From Plasmodium relictum (lineage: Eukaryota > Apicomplexa > Aconoidasida > Haemosporida > Plasmodiidae), in assembly GCF_900005765.1 (NCBI RefSeq), contig NC_041685.1:930001-994000 (forward strand): 64,000 bases of DNA, in the 5' to 3' direction. Made by a program: the position numbers and the translations under genes. Under the pieces are notes generated by a model. It was not told the DNA's origin. It was given only the letters and a program-made list of their open reading frames with translations, and made no database searches. Below, piece by piece: positions 34,453-46,800 of the stretch (position 1 is the first letter of the stretch; each line of letters starts with the position of its first letter).

Positions 34453-36450
34453 TTATTCGTAAAAGCAAATTAATTTTGGTATATCAAATTTAGTAAAACA
34501 TATGTTTTGATTAAATTTTTTTTCTTGATAAATAATATAAGTATAATCCTCAATGGATTCTTCATAAATTTTAAAGAAAGATTTCAAACATTCACTTTTA
34601 TTATCTAAAAGAAAACATCTTGATTTATTATTTTCTTCACTTACTTTATTTGACATATTGAAAAAAATTCTTTCATTTTCTATTTTTATTCCTAAGCATT
34701 TTAATAGGTATGTTGTCCTTTTTAAATTATAAAAATTTAAACATTCATCTAAATATTTTATATTTAAAGAAAACTTATTTCTATTATTTGCTGAATATAA
34801 TATACTATATATATAGTCAACTCTTATATTTTTTATATTAAAAAAAAGTGCAAATCTTTCAATAATAGATAACTTCTTCATATCTTCAAAAAATCTAAAG
34901 TAATTTTTACTTTTAACTAACACAGAAAAAAAAAAAAAAAAGAAAAAATAAATTATATAAAATAATATAAAATAAATTATATAAAATAATATAAAATAAG
35001 TTATATAAAATATATAAAACAGAAAAAGATAAATGAATAATATTTCTTACGCTCTTTCCATATATTAATAGAAGTGTTATACTTTTTAAAAACATAAAAA
35101 AAATCATTATAAATGTTATTAAAGTAAAAATAAGATTGCATATAATTTTGATTGCATATATTTAATAAAATAATACAAGACAAAATAAAATCAATGTGTT
35201 GAGAATTCACATATTTAAAAAAAAATTTCGTTTTTAGAATATCATTAATTATTTCATAATTATATATTTCTTCATTTTTAGTACTTTTTATTTTTTCATT
35301 ATATTTGGTTCCTTCTTTTCTTAATATAACACCTAAACGAGTTAAAACATTATTTATAAAGTTTATAATATAGGAAACTACACTTGATAAATTCTTCAAA
35401 TTATCTTCGTAATTAAATAAAAATTCACATTGATTAGTATCATTATTTTTATTATTACTACCTTTTGTATATTTTACAAAAGAATATAAAAAAAAAGAAA
35501 AAATATAGTATTTAAAGTGTGAAATGTATAATAAAAATAACTGTTCATAAATGTAAAAAAAACTTGTATTTTCATTTTGATTAGTTTCTTCAATATTATT
35601 ATTTTTAAAACTTTTTGACAATATTAAATGAAAAATATAATCAAGTCTTAATCTTTTTAATTTATCATTAAAATAAAGATATGATAACTTATAAATAGAA
35701 ATATTGTTACTTACTCTAATTTTTTCTTCAAAAAAATTATCCTTTTTTATTCTATCATTTATTAATTTGTCAATATTAAAAAATTTTATTTGTTCTTCAG
35801 TGTATAGTAATCGTAGAAATTCATTTGTATAGTCAAAATATGGAGAATTATTTTTTTTATTTATTCTTTCAATATTATAATTTTCAAATTCATCCTCCTT
35901 TTTTTCATTTTCTACATGAGATTTTATGTTATCATTAGAATTATTATCATTTGATTTTGATAAAGTTTCTTTATATTTATCTATATTTAGAGGAATATTA
36001 ATATTTAATTTGATTGAAATAAAATATTTTAAACATTTTAAAAATGTATTAAAATTTTCAATTTTAGTATTATATAAGAAACAATTTTTTATAATTTCTT
36101 TTTCTTCTAAAATTTTTTCATCTCTATTCAAATGAATAATATAATGAAAAAATATATAGTAAATATCTTTTAAGTAAACATATAGTAAGTAAAAGTTATT
36201 TAAATTTAATGTTTCTACACTCCTTAAATATTTCAAATTCTCAATTCTTATATTTCTCATATATCCCTATAAATAAAAAAATTAAGATAAATTCTTTATA
36301 ATATTCAAACACAATTTTTATTTTTTTGTTTCTATTTATTCATACTTCAATTTTAACTTTGTTTAACTCCAACACTGATACTATTTTAATATCATCTGAT
36401 GTACAAAAATTATTTGATATTTGTATTTTTTCATTTTTCTTTTCAGGCAT
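34453..36450 (-). CDS. SAC3/GANP-like helical protein, three exons (tentative)
   Basis: Exons are 36450-36346, 36266-35051 and 34916-34453, giving 594 residues with consistent phases (0 and 1). The start is MPEKKNEKIQISNNFCTSDD. The family is uncertain. The region after RLRLDYIFHLIL, and especially KSKNYFRFFEDMKKLSIIER followed by NIKNIRVDYIYSIL and CLGIKIENERIFF, resembles the SAC3/GANP/THP3 helical repeat and winged-helix region (consensus GNY..FF.....; ..R..AL; LGF). Such proteins scaffold TREX-2 mRNA export or act in THP3-type splicing complexes. An alternative is another PCI-like scaffold. An A/T-rich intron of 134 bp lies at 34917-35050. Confidence 0.7.
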
Positions 36451-36971
36451 TTTTTTTTTTAAATTTACAAACATATTTTATTAATATTATACATTATAAT
36501 AAAAAAAAAAACAAAAAAAAAAAAATTGTTATATTATTCACTTTATATTTTTAGCATTTTATTTTAATCCAAAAATTTATCTATCTGAAATAGGAATGAG
36601 AAAAAAAAAAAAATAAAATATTGAAGAGAATTAAAAAAGATAAATCGAAAATGAAAAAAAAAAAATTAAAACGAAAAAGGAAAAAAAAATTAAAATAAAA
36701 AAAAAATAAAAGTGAAAATATATAAAAAAAAAAGAAATAGTATAATAAAATATATGAAAAAAAAAAAAAAAAAAAGATGAAATAAAGATAAAACAAATAT
36801 ATAATAAAGATAAAAACTTATAAAATTAGAAGAAACAAAAAAGCAAAATGTATTGAATAATACGAGTATAAATGAAGATAACATGAATAAATGAAATAAG
36901 ACAAAAAAGAAAATTTTTGCAACTTTTTTTTTCATTCATTTCCTATATTTATATTTAAGTAAAAATTACAA
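36451..36971. promoter_or_regulatory. Divergent intergenic region with purine-rich tract
   Basis: Between the SAC3-like and Rpp38-like genes. From about 36590 to 36790 the plus strand is almost only A with some G and few T, a strongly strand-biased polypurine tract. Antisense frames there (Phe/Tyr/Leu-rich) are artefacts of this bias. Confidence 0.55.
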
Positions 36972-38161
36972 ATGGAAGAAAAAGGGAAAATAATCTGTAA
37001 AAGGGTTATGCAATCACCATATAACATAGAATTGTAATGCTTCAAAGCTTATATTACATTATATATTTTTTCATATTGAAATTTAAAAAATAAAAAAAAG
37101 ACAACTTTTTTTTTTTTTATTAGAGAGTCATTAGATCAAGTAAAAACTAGCTCAATATTGAAAGCTTTTTTAGAGTAATAATAAGAATTTTAATATATTT
37201 TAAATAAAGATATATAAATACCATTTTTTTTCTTTTTTTTCTATTATTTATTAGAATTATTTTCTTAGATAAATCAAACAAATTTTTCTTATTTAAACAT
37301 GATGAAATTATAGACAGTTTAGAACATAATGAATTGAGTGCTCTTATATTAATTAGAACAATTCAGTAAATTAAAAATATATATATATATATTTTTTTTT
37401 TTTTATCATTTTTAAATTATAATTTTAATTTTTCTTTTTCCTACAAGTTATGAAAAATTTTATAAGCACATTCCTATAATAGCTTCATTAAAAAAAGTCA
37501 ACTTTGTTTTAATAGAACAAAAGTAAATATATAATAATATATGTAGAATATTAATAGATTTCTTATAATTCCAGCATACTATATAAATTGTGAATATACT
37601 ATTAAAAATAATTATATATGCATATATATATATAGATATAGATAAAATATTTTATATTTTTTTTAGTTGAAAATATATATATATATTATCTAAAATATTT
37701 ACGAGTTTAGAATATTTTAATAAATATAATTAATATAAGATATGTATTTTTTTTATTTTAGTTATTTCAATACAAGTGAATTTAATGATATACCTGATAC
37801 AAGCCATATAGGGATCAGAAGTTTAAAAAATAAAAATGATGATTCTATTTCTATTAATGAGAAAATAAAACATTTAGTTTTTTTAGTTAATTCTTATTAT
37901 AAACCTATAAATATTCCTTATCTATTTAGTGATCCAAGTAAATTTATCTTATTTAAAAAAAAAAAAAATAAATAATGAAAAAAAGAATACATATATATAT
38001 CATAATAAAAACGTTTATTTTTTAATATAATTTTTTTTTCTTTAGATTATGTTAATACAAAATTTAAAGTTGAAAAAATAAATAGCAAAAAGTATATCAA
38101 AAAATTATCAAGAAAAGAAAAAAAAAAAATTAGAAAATTACAAAAGAAAAATAATATATGA
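36972..38161 (+). CDS. L7Ae-like protein, possible RNase P/MRP subunit Rpp38/POP3, six exons
   Basis: Exons are 36972-37033, 37124-37174, 37255-37365, 37448-37522, 37762-37937 and 38046-38161, giving 196 residues. All donors are GTAA type and all acceptors are T-rich AG; frame is kept throughout. The start is MEEKGKIICKRVMQSPYNIE. The segment HDEIIDSLEHNELSALILIR, then HIPIIASLKKVNFVLIEQ, fits the L7Ae/L30e fold; EHNELSALIL is close to the ERNEL..VLV block of human Rpp38. The carboxy end is very basic (KKLSRKEKKKIRKLQKK), suiting RNA binding and nucleolar location. If correct, it acts in tRNA 5' or rRNA processing. Another L7Ae-type protein is possible. Confidence 0.72.
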
Positions 38162-39872
38162 AATACCTAATTTGAGGTTATTAAATGAGGAGATGAAAAA
38201 AAAAAATAATAAAATAATATTTTTATATTACTATCTATATAAATAATTATTTCACTTCATATATAACATCTTTTTTTTTTTCTATTTAAAAAATTTCTTT
38301 TTGTTATCCAATATACATATGTATTTATTTAATGTATTATTATATTATATTATATTTATTCCCTAATTATTAATATAAGTTAATTGTTTTTTATTTGCAA
38401 TTTCACTTAAATTTTTTTTATTTTTTTGTTTCTACTTTAAAAAATAAAATTTTATATTTAATATTTTGGAAAAGGAAAATATATTCCATTTTTAAGATGA
38501 TTATTTTTGCTGCTTTACTTTAAAAGAATCATGAAATTTCTAAACAAATTTTAAAGAAATTTAGAATTATATATAAATTTTTATAAAAGAAGAAAGTATT
38601 TAAATAAAAGGTATTTTTGTTTTATATATATATATATGTCTATTCCAATATCATAATTTTTAGGTATGATTTCAATTAATAATATTATATTATTTCCTTT
38701 ATATATTTTCTTTTTATGTTTTTGTGAAGAGTTTTTTTTTTTATGTTTATTTTAGAATTTATTTTATTATGAAAAAAAAGATACATCTGTTGTCAGTATA
38801 AACATTGTCTCTTTTATTTGTGTATTATTCATTGAAATAATTAGTTTTATTTTTCTATTAAAATAATTTTTATAATTCTTAATTAAATTTAACATATATA
38901 TATATATATAATATTTTTTTTTTTCTTTATAAAAAAAAAAAAAAAGAATATGTAGAATATTTTTTGTAAAATATTAAGAAGTAAATCATTTTTTAAATTA
39001 TTTTCTCAATAAATCTAAAGTTATAAAATAATTTATATTATTTTTTTTTTTTATAAAACTAATTCTGTAATATTTAATCATGTATAATTTTTTTAGTAAT
39101 TTTTATAGATATATTCTATATATATTTTTATTTCCCAATAAAAAATAAGATGCTTAAAAATATCTTTTTTTTATATAGGATTTTATAAGAGAATTAGAAA
39201 TATTTGTAATAGAATTAAATCAATATATATATATATATATTACAAAATTTTTTCATTAAATAATAAAAAATAGAACTACTTTATAAAAAAAAATAAAATA
39301 AAGTGCCCTAATAACCATCGTAAATGCGAATTTTTTTTTTAGTATTATATGTATACACTAATACTAATTTGATTTATTAATAATTCTTAATTATTAATTT
39401 TTTTCTTTTTATTTAAAATTAAAATTATTAATTTTTTTTTAAGTGTTTGATTTTTAATATATCTAAATTTATTGTTGCATAATTATCGCAAAGATGATAT
39501 TTCATCTTTTTTTTTTTTGTTTAAATAGACATAAAAATATAAAAAACAATTTAGAAAAAAAAAAAAATATTCTTTTAATTATACGCAAATTTTTTTCATA
39601 AAAATTGTATTCATTTTTTTTTAAAGAAAAAAAAATTTTTAATCTAAATTTTTGTTGACAAAGTTATTTTTTTATAAAACAATTTATTTTATTTAAATTA
39701 TTTGTTAATTTATTTTTTTCATTTTTCATTTTTCATTTTTCATTTTTCTGTTTTCTGTTTTCTGTTTTCTGTTTCCTGTTTTTTTTTTATAAATAACACA
39801 AATATTTTTATCTTTTTTCTATTTTTTTTTTCTTTATTTTAATAATATATATATTTTTTTTTTTGTGCATAA
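38162..39872. other. Intergenic region
   Basis: About 1.7 kb between two head-to-tail genes. It contains a (TA)n run near 39223-39240, long T-runs and the heptamer tandem repeat at 39720-39780. No gene-like frame was found. Confidence 0.55.
39720..39780 (+). repeat. Two adjoining heptamer tandem repeats
   Basis: Four units of CATTTTT run directly into about five units of CTGTTTT, ending with CCTGTTT. It is a pyrimidine-rich minisatellite about 95-150 bp upstream of the start codon at 39873, so probably in the leader or promoter. Confidence 0.85.
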
Positions 39873-40544
39873 ATGGAAGATGAAGATATTTATGAAAGTA
39901 GTAATAGTAGCGATGATAGTTTAAGTGTTGCAAAAAAAAAATATGTAACAAATTCTGAAGGGTGTTGTTATAATTTTTCAAATGAAATATTTAAATTGAG
40001 TGTAATTTCTTATTACTTCTGGATAGGTTTTTGTTATTTAGTCGGATCTCTTGTGTTTTTAACAGTTTATAATAGTTCATCTTTAAGAATACAAGAAGAA
40101 ATAGTTTGTGCAGCAACTTCTAATGTTTATTTATTTTCTATTTTTTGGTTTTTTATTGGTGTAACATCAATTACTACTTGTATTGGGTATTCTCTAGCTA
40201 TTGATGAAGAAAATAATAAAATTTATTCAAAAAACTCTCCTTTATTTATATATATTTTAGGAATATTATGTAAAACAATACCAACAATTGTGAGAGTAAT
40301 TCATATTTTTAATTTATTTCAATTATATCTCATAACACTTGATATTATGTTTTTACCAGAATGTAATTCATTTAATGTTAGATTTATTTTATTTATTATT
40401 CATATCATTTGGTGGCTAATTGTTTTCTTTGGTATTATTTCTAGAAAAAAAATTTTCTTACCTCCTCATTTATACAAACCCTTGACTAATGATACTGGAT
40501 TTGTTGTCTACATAAATAATTTACTTCATTCATTTGGCTTATAA
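39873..40544 (+). CDS. Conserved multi-pass membrane protein
   Basis: Single exon, 223 residues. The first 40 residues are hydrophilic and acidic (MEDEDIYESSNSSDDSLS). Hydrophobic segments lie at about 43-66, 84-109, 124-160 (probably two segments) and 168-190, so four or five membrane passes. The tail is short and contains FLPPHLYKPL. No transport or enzyme signature is recognised, and I cannot place the compartment. The start codon directly follows a poly(T) leader typical of this genome. Cysteines at 31 and 32 before the first segment could be acylated. Confidence 0.82.
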   Translation: MEDEDIYESSNSSDDSLSVAKKKYVTNSEGCCYNFSNEIFKLSVISYYFWIGFCYLVGSLVFLTVYNSSSLRIQEEIVCAATSNVYLFSIFWFFIGVTSITTCIGYSLAIDEENNKIYSKNSPLFIYILGILCKTIPTIVRVIHIFNLFQLYLITLDIMFLPECNSFNVRFILFIIHIIWWLIVFFGIISRKKIFLPPHLYKPLTNDTGFVVYINNLLHSFGL

Positions 40545-41131
40545 GCTTTTTTTTTTTTTTTTTTTTTTTTGTCTCTTTTTTCTATAAAACTACTTTTTCA
40601 TTCATTAATAATCAATAAAAACTTTTCTCCCTTTTGTTTTTTTCTTTTTACTTCATAAAGTTTAAAAAATGATAATATAAAAGCAAATATATTTTTATAT
40701 TCAAAACAAAGGAAGCGCATATGTTTTACATATATATTAAAATAATTTAAAAAAAAAAAAAAGAGAAAATAATTGTATTATTCATAATTAATACTAAAAG
40801 AATTGTTTTAAATATTTTTATATTAAAAAAAATATATATCTTTGTTCCTATAAGTAAAATGTTCCCTTTAGAGGAATAAATCTTTCACAGTCCAAAATTT
40901 ATAAAAAACTTTTTTCTTTTATATTATAATTTTTTCGTTTTATTCTCCCATTTTTTACGTGATTTTTCTTTTCTCTTAAAAATATTTTTTTTTCTTTTCT
41001 TGAGACTTTTCTCATTCTGATAATTAAAATTTAAATATGCAAAAGAATTTAAATGAAAAACTTAAAATTAAAAATATAGAATCATTTCATATGTATATCT
41101 TTTGTCTTTTTATTTTAAAAATTTTTTTTTT
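40545..41131. other. Convergent intergenic region
   Basis: Between the membrane-protein gene and the small basic-protein gene. Begins with a T-run of more than 20; no other structure seen. Confidence 0.55.
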
Positions 41132-41634
41132 TTAATTTACATAAACTTTTTCTCCTTTAGATTTAAGTATTGCCTTTTTTACTTTCAATAAATGCTCAGC
41201 CTTTTCTTTTTGCTCAGTATCCAAGTTACTTAACAATTTTTTTTCTTTTTCTAATTTTCTAAAAAAAGAAAAATGAATAATAAAAATCATTTAAATAAAT
41301 AATTAACAACTGAAGTGCATCAGAAAATGCAAAATATATAAAATTTTAAATCTACTTGAAATTTTTTTTTATCTGAACAATTTTAGGAAGATTCTTTTTT
41401 TTTATATTTTCATTTAAATTTGGAATATTCCCAATAATTAAATCATCTGAAATATCATTTTGCTTATTCTTAAAGAAAGGGAAAAAAAAAAAAAATAAAT
41501 ATATAAGTATATAATAGCAAATATATTTTTATATATATAAAATTTTTTTTCTTTATATCAACCTCCTTAGTATTATTTATCTTGAGACTCCTTTGATCTT
41601 TTTTTATTGGTCTTATATTTTTTCTTTTTGCCAT
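41132..41634 (-). CDS. Small basic protein, three exons, unknown
   Basis: Exons are 41634-41563, 41468-41356 and 41258-41132, giving 103 residues. The start is MAKRKNIRPIKKDQRSLKIN and the end is SKGEKVYVN; the last exon codes a charged helix (KLEKEKKLLSNLDTEQKEKA). Junctions are GTTGAT/TTAAG and GTAGAT/TTTAG and keep frame. The strongly basic start suggests a nuclear or nucleolar protein, for example a ribosome-biogenesis factor, but I recognise no family. It is too finely split to appear as one long frame. Confidence 0.65.
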
Positions 41635-42270
41635 ATTTCAATTTAAAAAAAGAATTAAAATGAATAAATAATTTTTTTACAAATCTTTTTTATATTGTAT
41701 ATATCTTCTATTTTAAAAGAAAAAAAAATTACAGACTATAAATTAATAACAATTAATAAAAATATAAATTTTTTTTTTAAAAAAGTTTTTGCTGTAATAA
41801 AAAATTTTCATTTAAAAAAGAAAAGAAGCAAAATATAAAAAATATATTCTAAATTTTCCCTTTTTTTAATAAAAAAGAATTTTTAGCTCTATGTATTTCA
41901 AATGTTTTATTTAATATTTCTAAATCAAAAATATATTTATTTTTTTTATAAATATTTTAAAGAAATTATTCTTATAGGTCATAAAAATATAAGCATTATA
42001 AATAAAATAGCTTATATTGAAGAAAAAATTTATACAAAGAAAAGAATATATACAAAAAAAAAAAAATTATAAAATAAAAAAATATGAATTTTTGAAATAA
42101 AACAAATAATTTCTTTTTTTTTTTTTAATATAATAAATTATATATATATGTATGTTTTTTTTTTTTTTTATTACTAAATTTTGTTGATTAAATTAATAGA
42201 TATCCTTAAAAACTTTATTTCTCTTTAATAATATTAATAAATACTATATAGTTTTTAAAAAGAACTTTTT
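41635..42270. other. Intergenic spacer
   Basis: Between two minus-strand genes. A/T runs, including T-runs near 42115 and 42155; no other structure. Confidence 0.55.
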
Positions 42271-42609
42271 TTATGTAGAATTTCTAATGTTTTTGTTATT
42301 AAATCCTTTAAAGTGTTCAACTATACCTTTGCAGGAAAAATATATAAATGAGCAAGTTAATAAAGTTGACAATGTCTGAAAACTAAGAATTTTCTTTTTA
42401 CTCCTATTTTTTTTAAACTTCCTAATTTTTTCTTCTATATTAAAAGCATCCAATACATCTTCTTTATTTTCATCTTGTAAATCCTCATTACATAAATAAT
42501 TAAATATACTTCTTTCATAAAGACTAAATGCTTTTTTACTTTGTATTTTAAAGATAGTTCTATCTAAATCTATTTCAATATCATCAATGTGCCAATCTGA
42601 TAATAACAT
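42271..42609 (-). CDS. Small protein with one membrane segment, unknown
   Basis: Single exon, 112 residues, from MLLSDWHIDDIEIDLDRTIF. The first 80 residues are hydrophilic, with a basic stretch (KIRKFKKNRSKKK) just before a hydrophobic segment at about 80-95 (TLLTCSFIYFSC), then a short polar tail. That layout fits a tail-anchored or single-pass protein of mitochondrion or ER. The composition of the first 50 residues is gene-like. No family recognised. Confidence 0.65.
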   Translation of the reverse strand: MLLSDWHIDDIEIDLDRTIFKIQSKKAFSLYERSIFNYLCNEDLQDENKEDVLDAFNIEEKIRKFKKNRSKKKILSFQTLSTLLTCSFIYFSCKGIVEHFKGFNNKNIRNST

Positions 42610-43252
42610 TATGAACTAAAATGTCAGATAAAATGTTATTTCATAAACTTCAATCCCTTAATTATTATAACAGTAAAATGGTAATTCAAATTAGCATAGA
42701 CTTATAATATCCCTATTAATGCAAAAGAAAAAATTATTTATAAGATAATAAAAAAAAAAAGTTTTTAAACTTTTCTATATATATATATATATTAATATTT
42801 AATTCATCATAATATTTAAAAAAAATAAAATAAAATATGTAGTATTTTAAAGTAATGAATACCATGAATCTCTTGCATTTATTTTAATAAAAATACAATT
42901 AAAAAAAAATTAAAATAAGAATAAAAATACATAGAACTTCTAATAAACCAAATTTTATAGTGACTTAAAACGGATAAAAAAATAAAAAAAAATAAAATAA
43001 AAAAGAAAAAAAAAGATAAAATGATGAAAAAGATGCATTACATTGTTATTAAAAATTATATATAATATTCCTTATTTTTTTTTTTTTTGTATTTTTATTG
43101 ATCTATTTTAATAATTATTAAAGAATATATATATAAATATATTTATTATTATTAAATCCTGATATAAAAAAGGAATTTTTTTTATTCTTAAAATTCTAAA
43201 TTTATAATGTTAAAAATAATATTATATGGCTTTTATATTTTATGAAATAATA

Positions 43253-43260
43253 TGCATGCA
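43253..43260. promoter_or_regulatory. TGCATGCA palindrome, candidate ApiAP2 site
   Basis: Second exact TGCATGCA of the window, upstream of the minus-strand gene ending at 42271. Same motif and same caveats as the one at 11009. Confidence 0.35.
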
Positions 43261-43798
43261 TTTAATATAAATTGGTTATAATACAATTTAGGTATTGAAT
43301 TTAAAGCAACATTATACAAGTACGTTCTTATTTTTTTTTTTTTTTTTTTTTTTTCTTTTTTTGATGTTGAAGATATAATGTATGAAGATGTTTATATTTT
43401 ATTTATTTTTATCAATTAAAATTTCTCTTTTTTAATTTATTAATATTCTTAGTTGTAATTTTATAGCATTTAATATGAAATTTAAAAACTTGCTTTTTTT
43501 TTAAGAATTTTAACGTCAAAAAGTAAAATGAATAAAATAATTTACTAATACTAAACTTTTTTTAAATAAAAATACATATCACATATATATATGTACATTT
43601 ATTTCAATCAGTGTACTTTTAAGCTTTTTACTTTGAATTTTAATAATTTTAGGTAGTTATGTATTTAATTGTATTCTTATGTATAAACAATATCTATTTT
43701 ATTCTTCACATATAAAAAATTAAAATATATTTTACATATAAAATAATAAAAATTTGTTAATTTTAAAAATGAAAAAAAAAGGTTGTAAAAAGGATATG

Positions 43799-43802
<4 letters not shown>

Positions 43803-43854
<52 letters not shown>
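43803..43854. repeat. (TA)n microsatellite
   Basis: About 26 uninterrupted TA units, 40 bp past the stop codon of the 1149-residue gene. Confidence 0.93.
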
Positions 43855-43856
<2 letters not shown>

Positions 43857-43893
43857 GTAAAATTATAACACAATGAAAAAAAAAATGTTTATC

Positions 43894-46800
43894 CTAATAC
43901 TTTTTCATTCCTTTACTTGCTAACATATGCTCCAATTGTTCATATATTTTGATATCAAAAAAATCGTTACTTTTTAAATTGTGGTAATTTCCCTTTAAAT
44001 TTTCATAAGAAAAGATAATTAGATAATAATTTTCTTTATTTATATACATTTCATTATCTACAATGTAATTCATTAACTTATTTAATAATAATATTACCTC
44101 TTTTGAAGATATGTCATTTAATGAATTTAAAACAAATATTCTAGATAAAGTTTCAAATGTAATTAATTTATTTATTTCATTTAATTCGGATATATCTATT
44201 TTCTCTAACTCCTTAATAAAAAAATATAAAATATTGTTATAAAATTCTACTATTTTTTCTTCATCTTTTTTTTTTGAATATTTTTGAAAACTACATAGGT
44301 TTTTATCATTCCTTGTCTTATTTTCAATGTTTTCATAGAATTGTAATGATACAGCAAAGAAAGAAAGTGAATTTATCAAATGCACAACTTCTTCGTCATT
44401 TAAGTTATTATTATTAAAATTTTCTTTAAATATATAAAAAAATGAAATTATATTATTCATTAATTTTAACAAAATATTACTTGTCTCCTGAGAAATATTC
44501 CAAATGCAATTAGAATTTTTTTCATTATAATTATCAGAACACAATAATAAGTAATTTTTAAGAGAGTAATCGTAATAATTAATTACATTTCCAAACTTGT
44601 ATATATATAATGAAATTGACAAAATAATATTCTTTATATTTTTAAAGAATATATTAGCATCAAAAGAAACATTCATACTATCAAAGAATTTATGAAAAAT
44701 TAACAATAATGTATTAAAAATGGAGTTCTTCAGAAAATATCTATTTTTATAAAACATATTTGTATTATTACTACTATTAATGAACTTGCTACTTGGAGAA
44801 TTGTCTTTTACATCTTGATTAAATATATTATAATATAAAAAGAAAAACATTCTTTTTTTTTCTTTTTTTTTTAATTTATCGCCAAATAAAATATCAGAAT
44901 CACTATCTTCTTTTATGCAATAAGATGGAATAATTCTAGAATAATGATATAATATTATTTGTTTATCATTATTTTTTAAAGAGTTCATAATAGTTAAAAT
45001 CTTTAGATAAAAAAAATAAAGTACGAATAAAATATCTTCGTTTACTTTTTTATTTATATCTAATATATTTTTAAAGAATATACTATATTCATTTATGAAA
45101 CATATAGTATCTACTATTAAATCAAGTTTTATTTTTTTTATAGTTGTCTTTTCATAATGATATAAAAATTTATTTAAATTCTCGTTTTCACAAATAAATA
45201 TATTCTTTATATCTTCCCCACTAAATTTTACTAAATCATTAATATTATATTTTTCTTGTTTATCAGAATAATTATTTTGGTTCTTTTCTTTTTCATATAT
45301 ATTTTCTCCTTTTTGAGATATATCCATTTTAATTAGACAATCAAATTTTATATTATCTTTATGGATTTCTATCTTGTTTTCAGATAATTTTACATTTTTT
45401 AGCAATTCAAATAAATCGTTTTTATTAAAAAAAGGAAATAACACATATTTTTTTAAATTTGTTATAATGTTATAAAAAATAAGAAAATTCATAATTTCAA
45501 TATTTATATATAATAAATGGTTATTATGATTGTTATTGTATTTGCATTTGTATATTTCTTTTTCAATTTTTTTTATAATATCATTGTTGTAATAATAATC
45601 ATTAATTAGAAATAATTTTAAGTACTCATAAAATTCAACACTATTCATATTGTTTAATGATGCTAAAATTATTTCTAATTCTTTAAAATTTAATTTTACT
45701 TTAGGATAATTCTTTTCATTACATAAAAATGTTCTTAATTCATTAATATCATTTATAATTTCATAATTCCTAAGAAGAAAAGGAGATATCTTAATAGTTT
45801 TATAAAGCAAATCATTATTCTTCTTATCGCTTAAAAAAAAAAAACATTGAAACAATAATAATAATTCATTTTTATCATAAAAAGGTAAATTATTCTTACA
45901 ATGAAAAAGCATGAGTGAATTATTAATACGAATTTTATTTTTTAAGCACATTTTTAAAAAAAAAATATCATTTTTTATATTACTTATTAGATGATTTTCC
46001 TTTTTTTTAATTAGTAATTTATTATCTATCTCCTCTATATTTCTCATTTGTTCATTTGGTAAATCCATTTTTAAATTAAAAAAATAAACTAACAAAAGGT
46101 GAAGAAAATCTTCATAATTGTTTTTCCATGTACTATATATTTTTAATAATATTAAAACTTGTTGAATATTTAAAAAGTGTAAATGTGATAAAAAATTTTG
46201 TATAAACTTATTTAAAATTTCAAAAGGTAGGAAATTATAAAAATAAAAAAAACTTAAAATAAAAACACATTCTTTAGGTTTGAATGATAAACTAATAAAC
46301 TCTATTCTATTCAACATATTTAAATAAAATTCATAATTTTTATCATTTTTCTTATTTTTTTCATTATCATAATCAAATTCAATAATGCGTTCTAATATTT
46401 TATTTTCATTAAAAAAAATTATTTTTTCATTTTTATAATCATTCATTCTATTTTTTGTATTATAATTTATGGAATCATTTAAATTATAATTCATATAACT
46501 GTTTTCATTATCATAACTGCTTGATAATTTTTTTTTCTCTTCGCTTTGGTTATCTTTTCTAAATAAATATTCCGAGTTTTTCTCTAGGATTTCAATAATT
46601 TGATCTTTGCTTAAAAATTTAATTGGTTTTCTTTTATTTAAATAACTGAAATAAAAATTTTCGTTATAATTCAAAGTATCTAAAAATTGAGAATAATTTG
46701 AATCATTAAAATTATTAAAAAAATATATATCATCATTTGCAAAAAAATAGTCATTTTGTACATCCCACAGTAGGCGAGGATCATCTTCTGAAAATAATTT

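Larger units (their letters stand above)
42610..43893. other. Intergenic region
   Basis: About 1.3 kb between two minus-strand genes. It holds a TGCATGCA at 43253-43260 (about 640 bp upstream of the small gene), a long T-run near 43327-43353, an exon-like segment at 43291-43319 that I could not join to anything, and a (TA)n tract at 43803-43854. Confidence 0.5.

Noticed and set aside
35001-35050. Extension of the SAC3-like second exon to the stop at 35001
   Set aside because: The frame runs into Phe/Ile codons of an intron; the CGTAAG donor at 35050 joins cleanly to the next exon.
36581-36935. Phe/Tyr-rich antisense frames
   Set aside because: Artefacts of the polypurine tract on the plus strand.
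43291-43420. Exon-like segment (after ACAATTTAG) encoding GIEFKATLYK and a nearby DVEDIMYEDVY frame
   Set aside because: Looked like two small exons, but there is no start codon, no clean acceptor for the second piece and no further exons.
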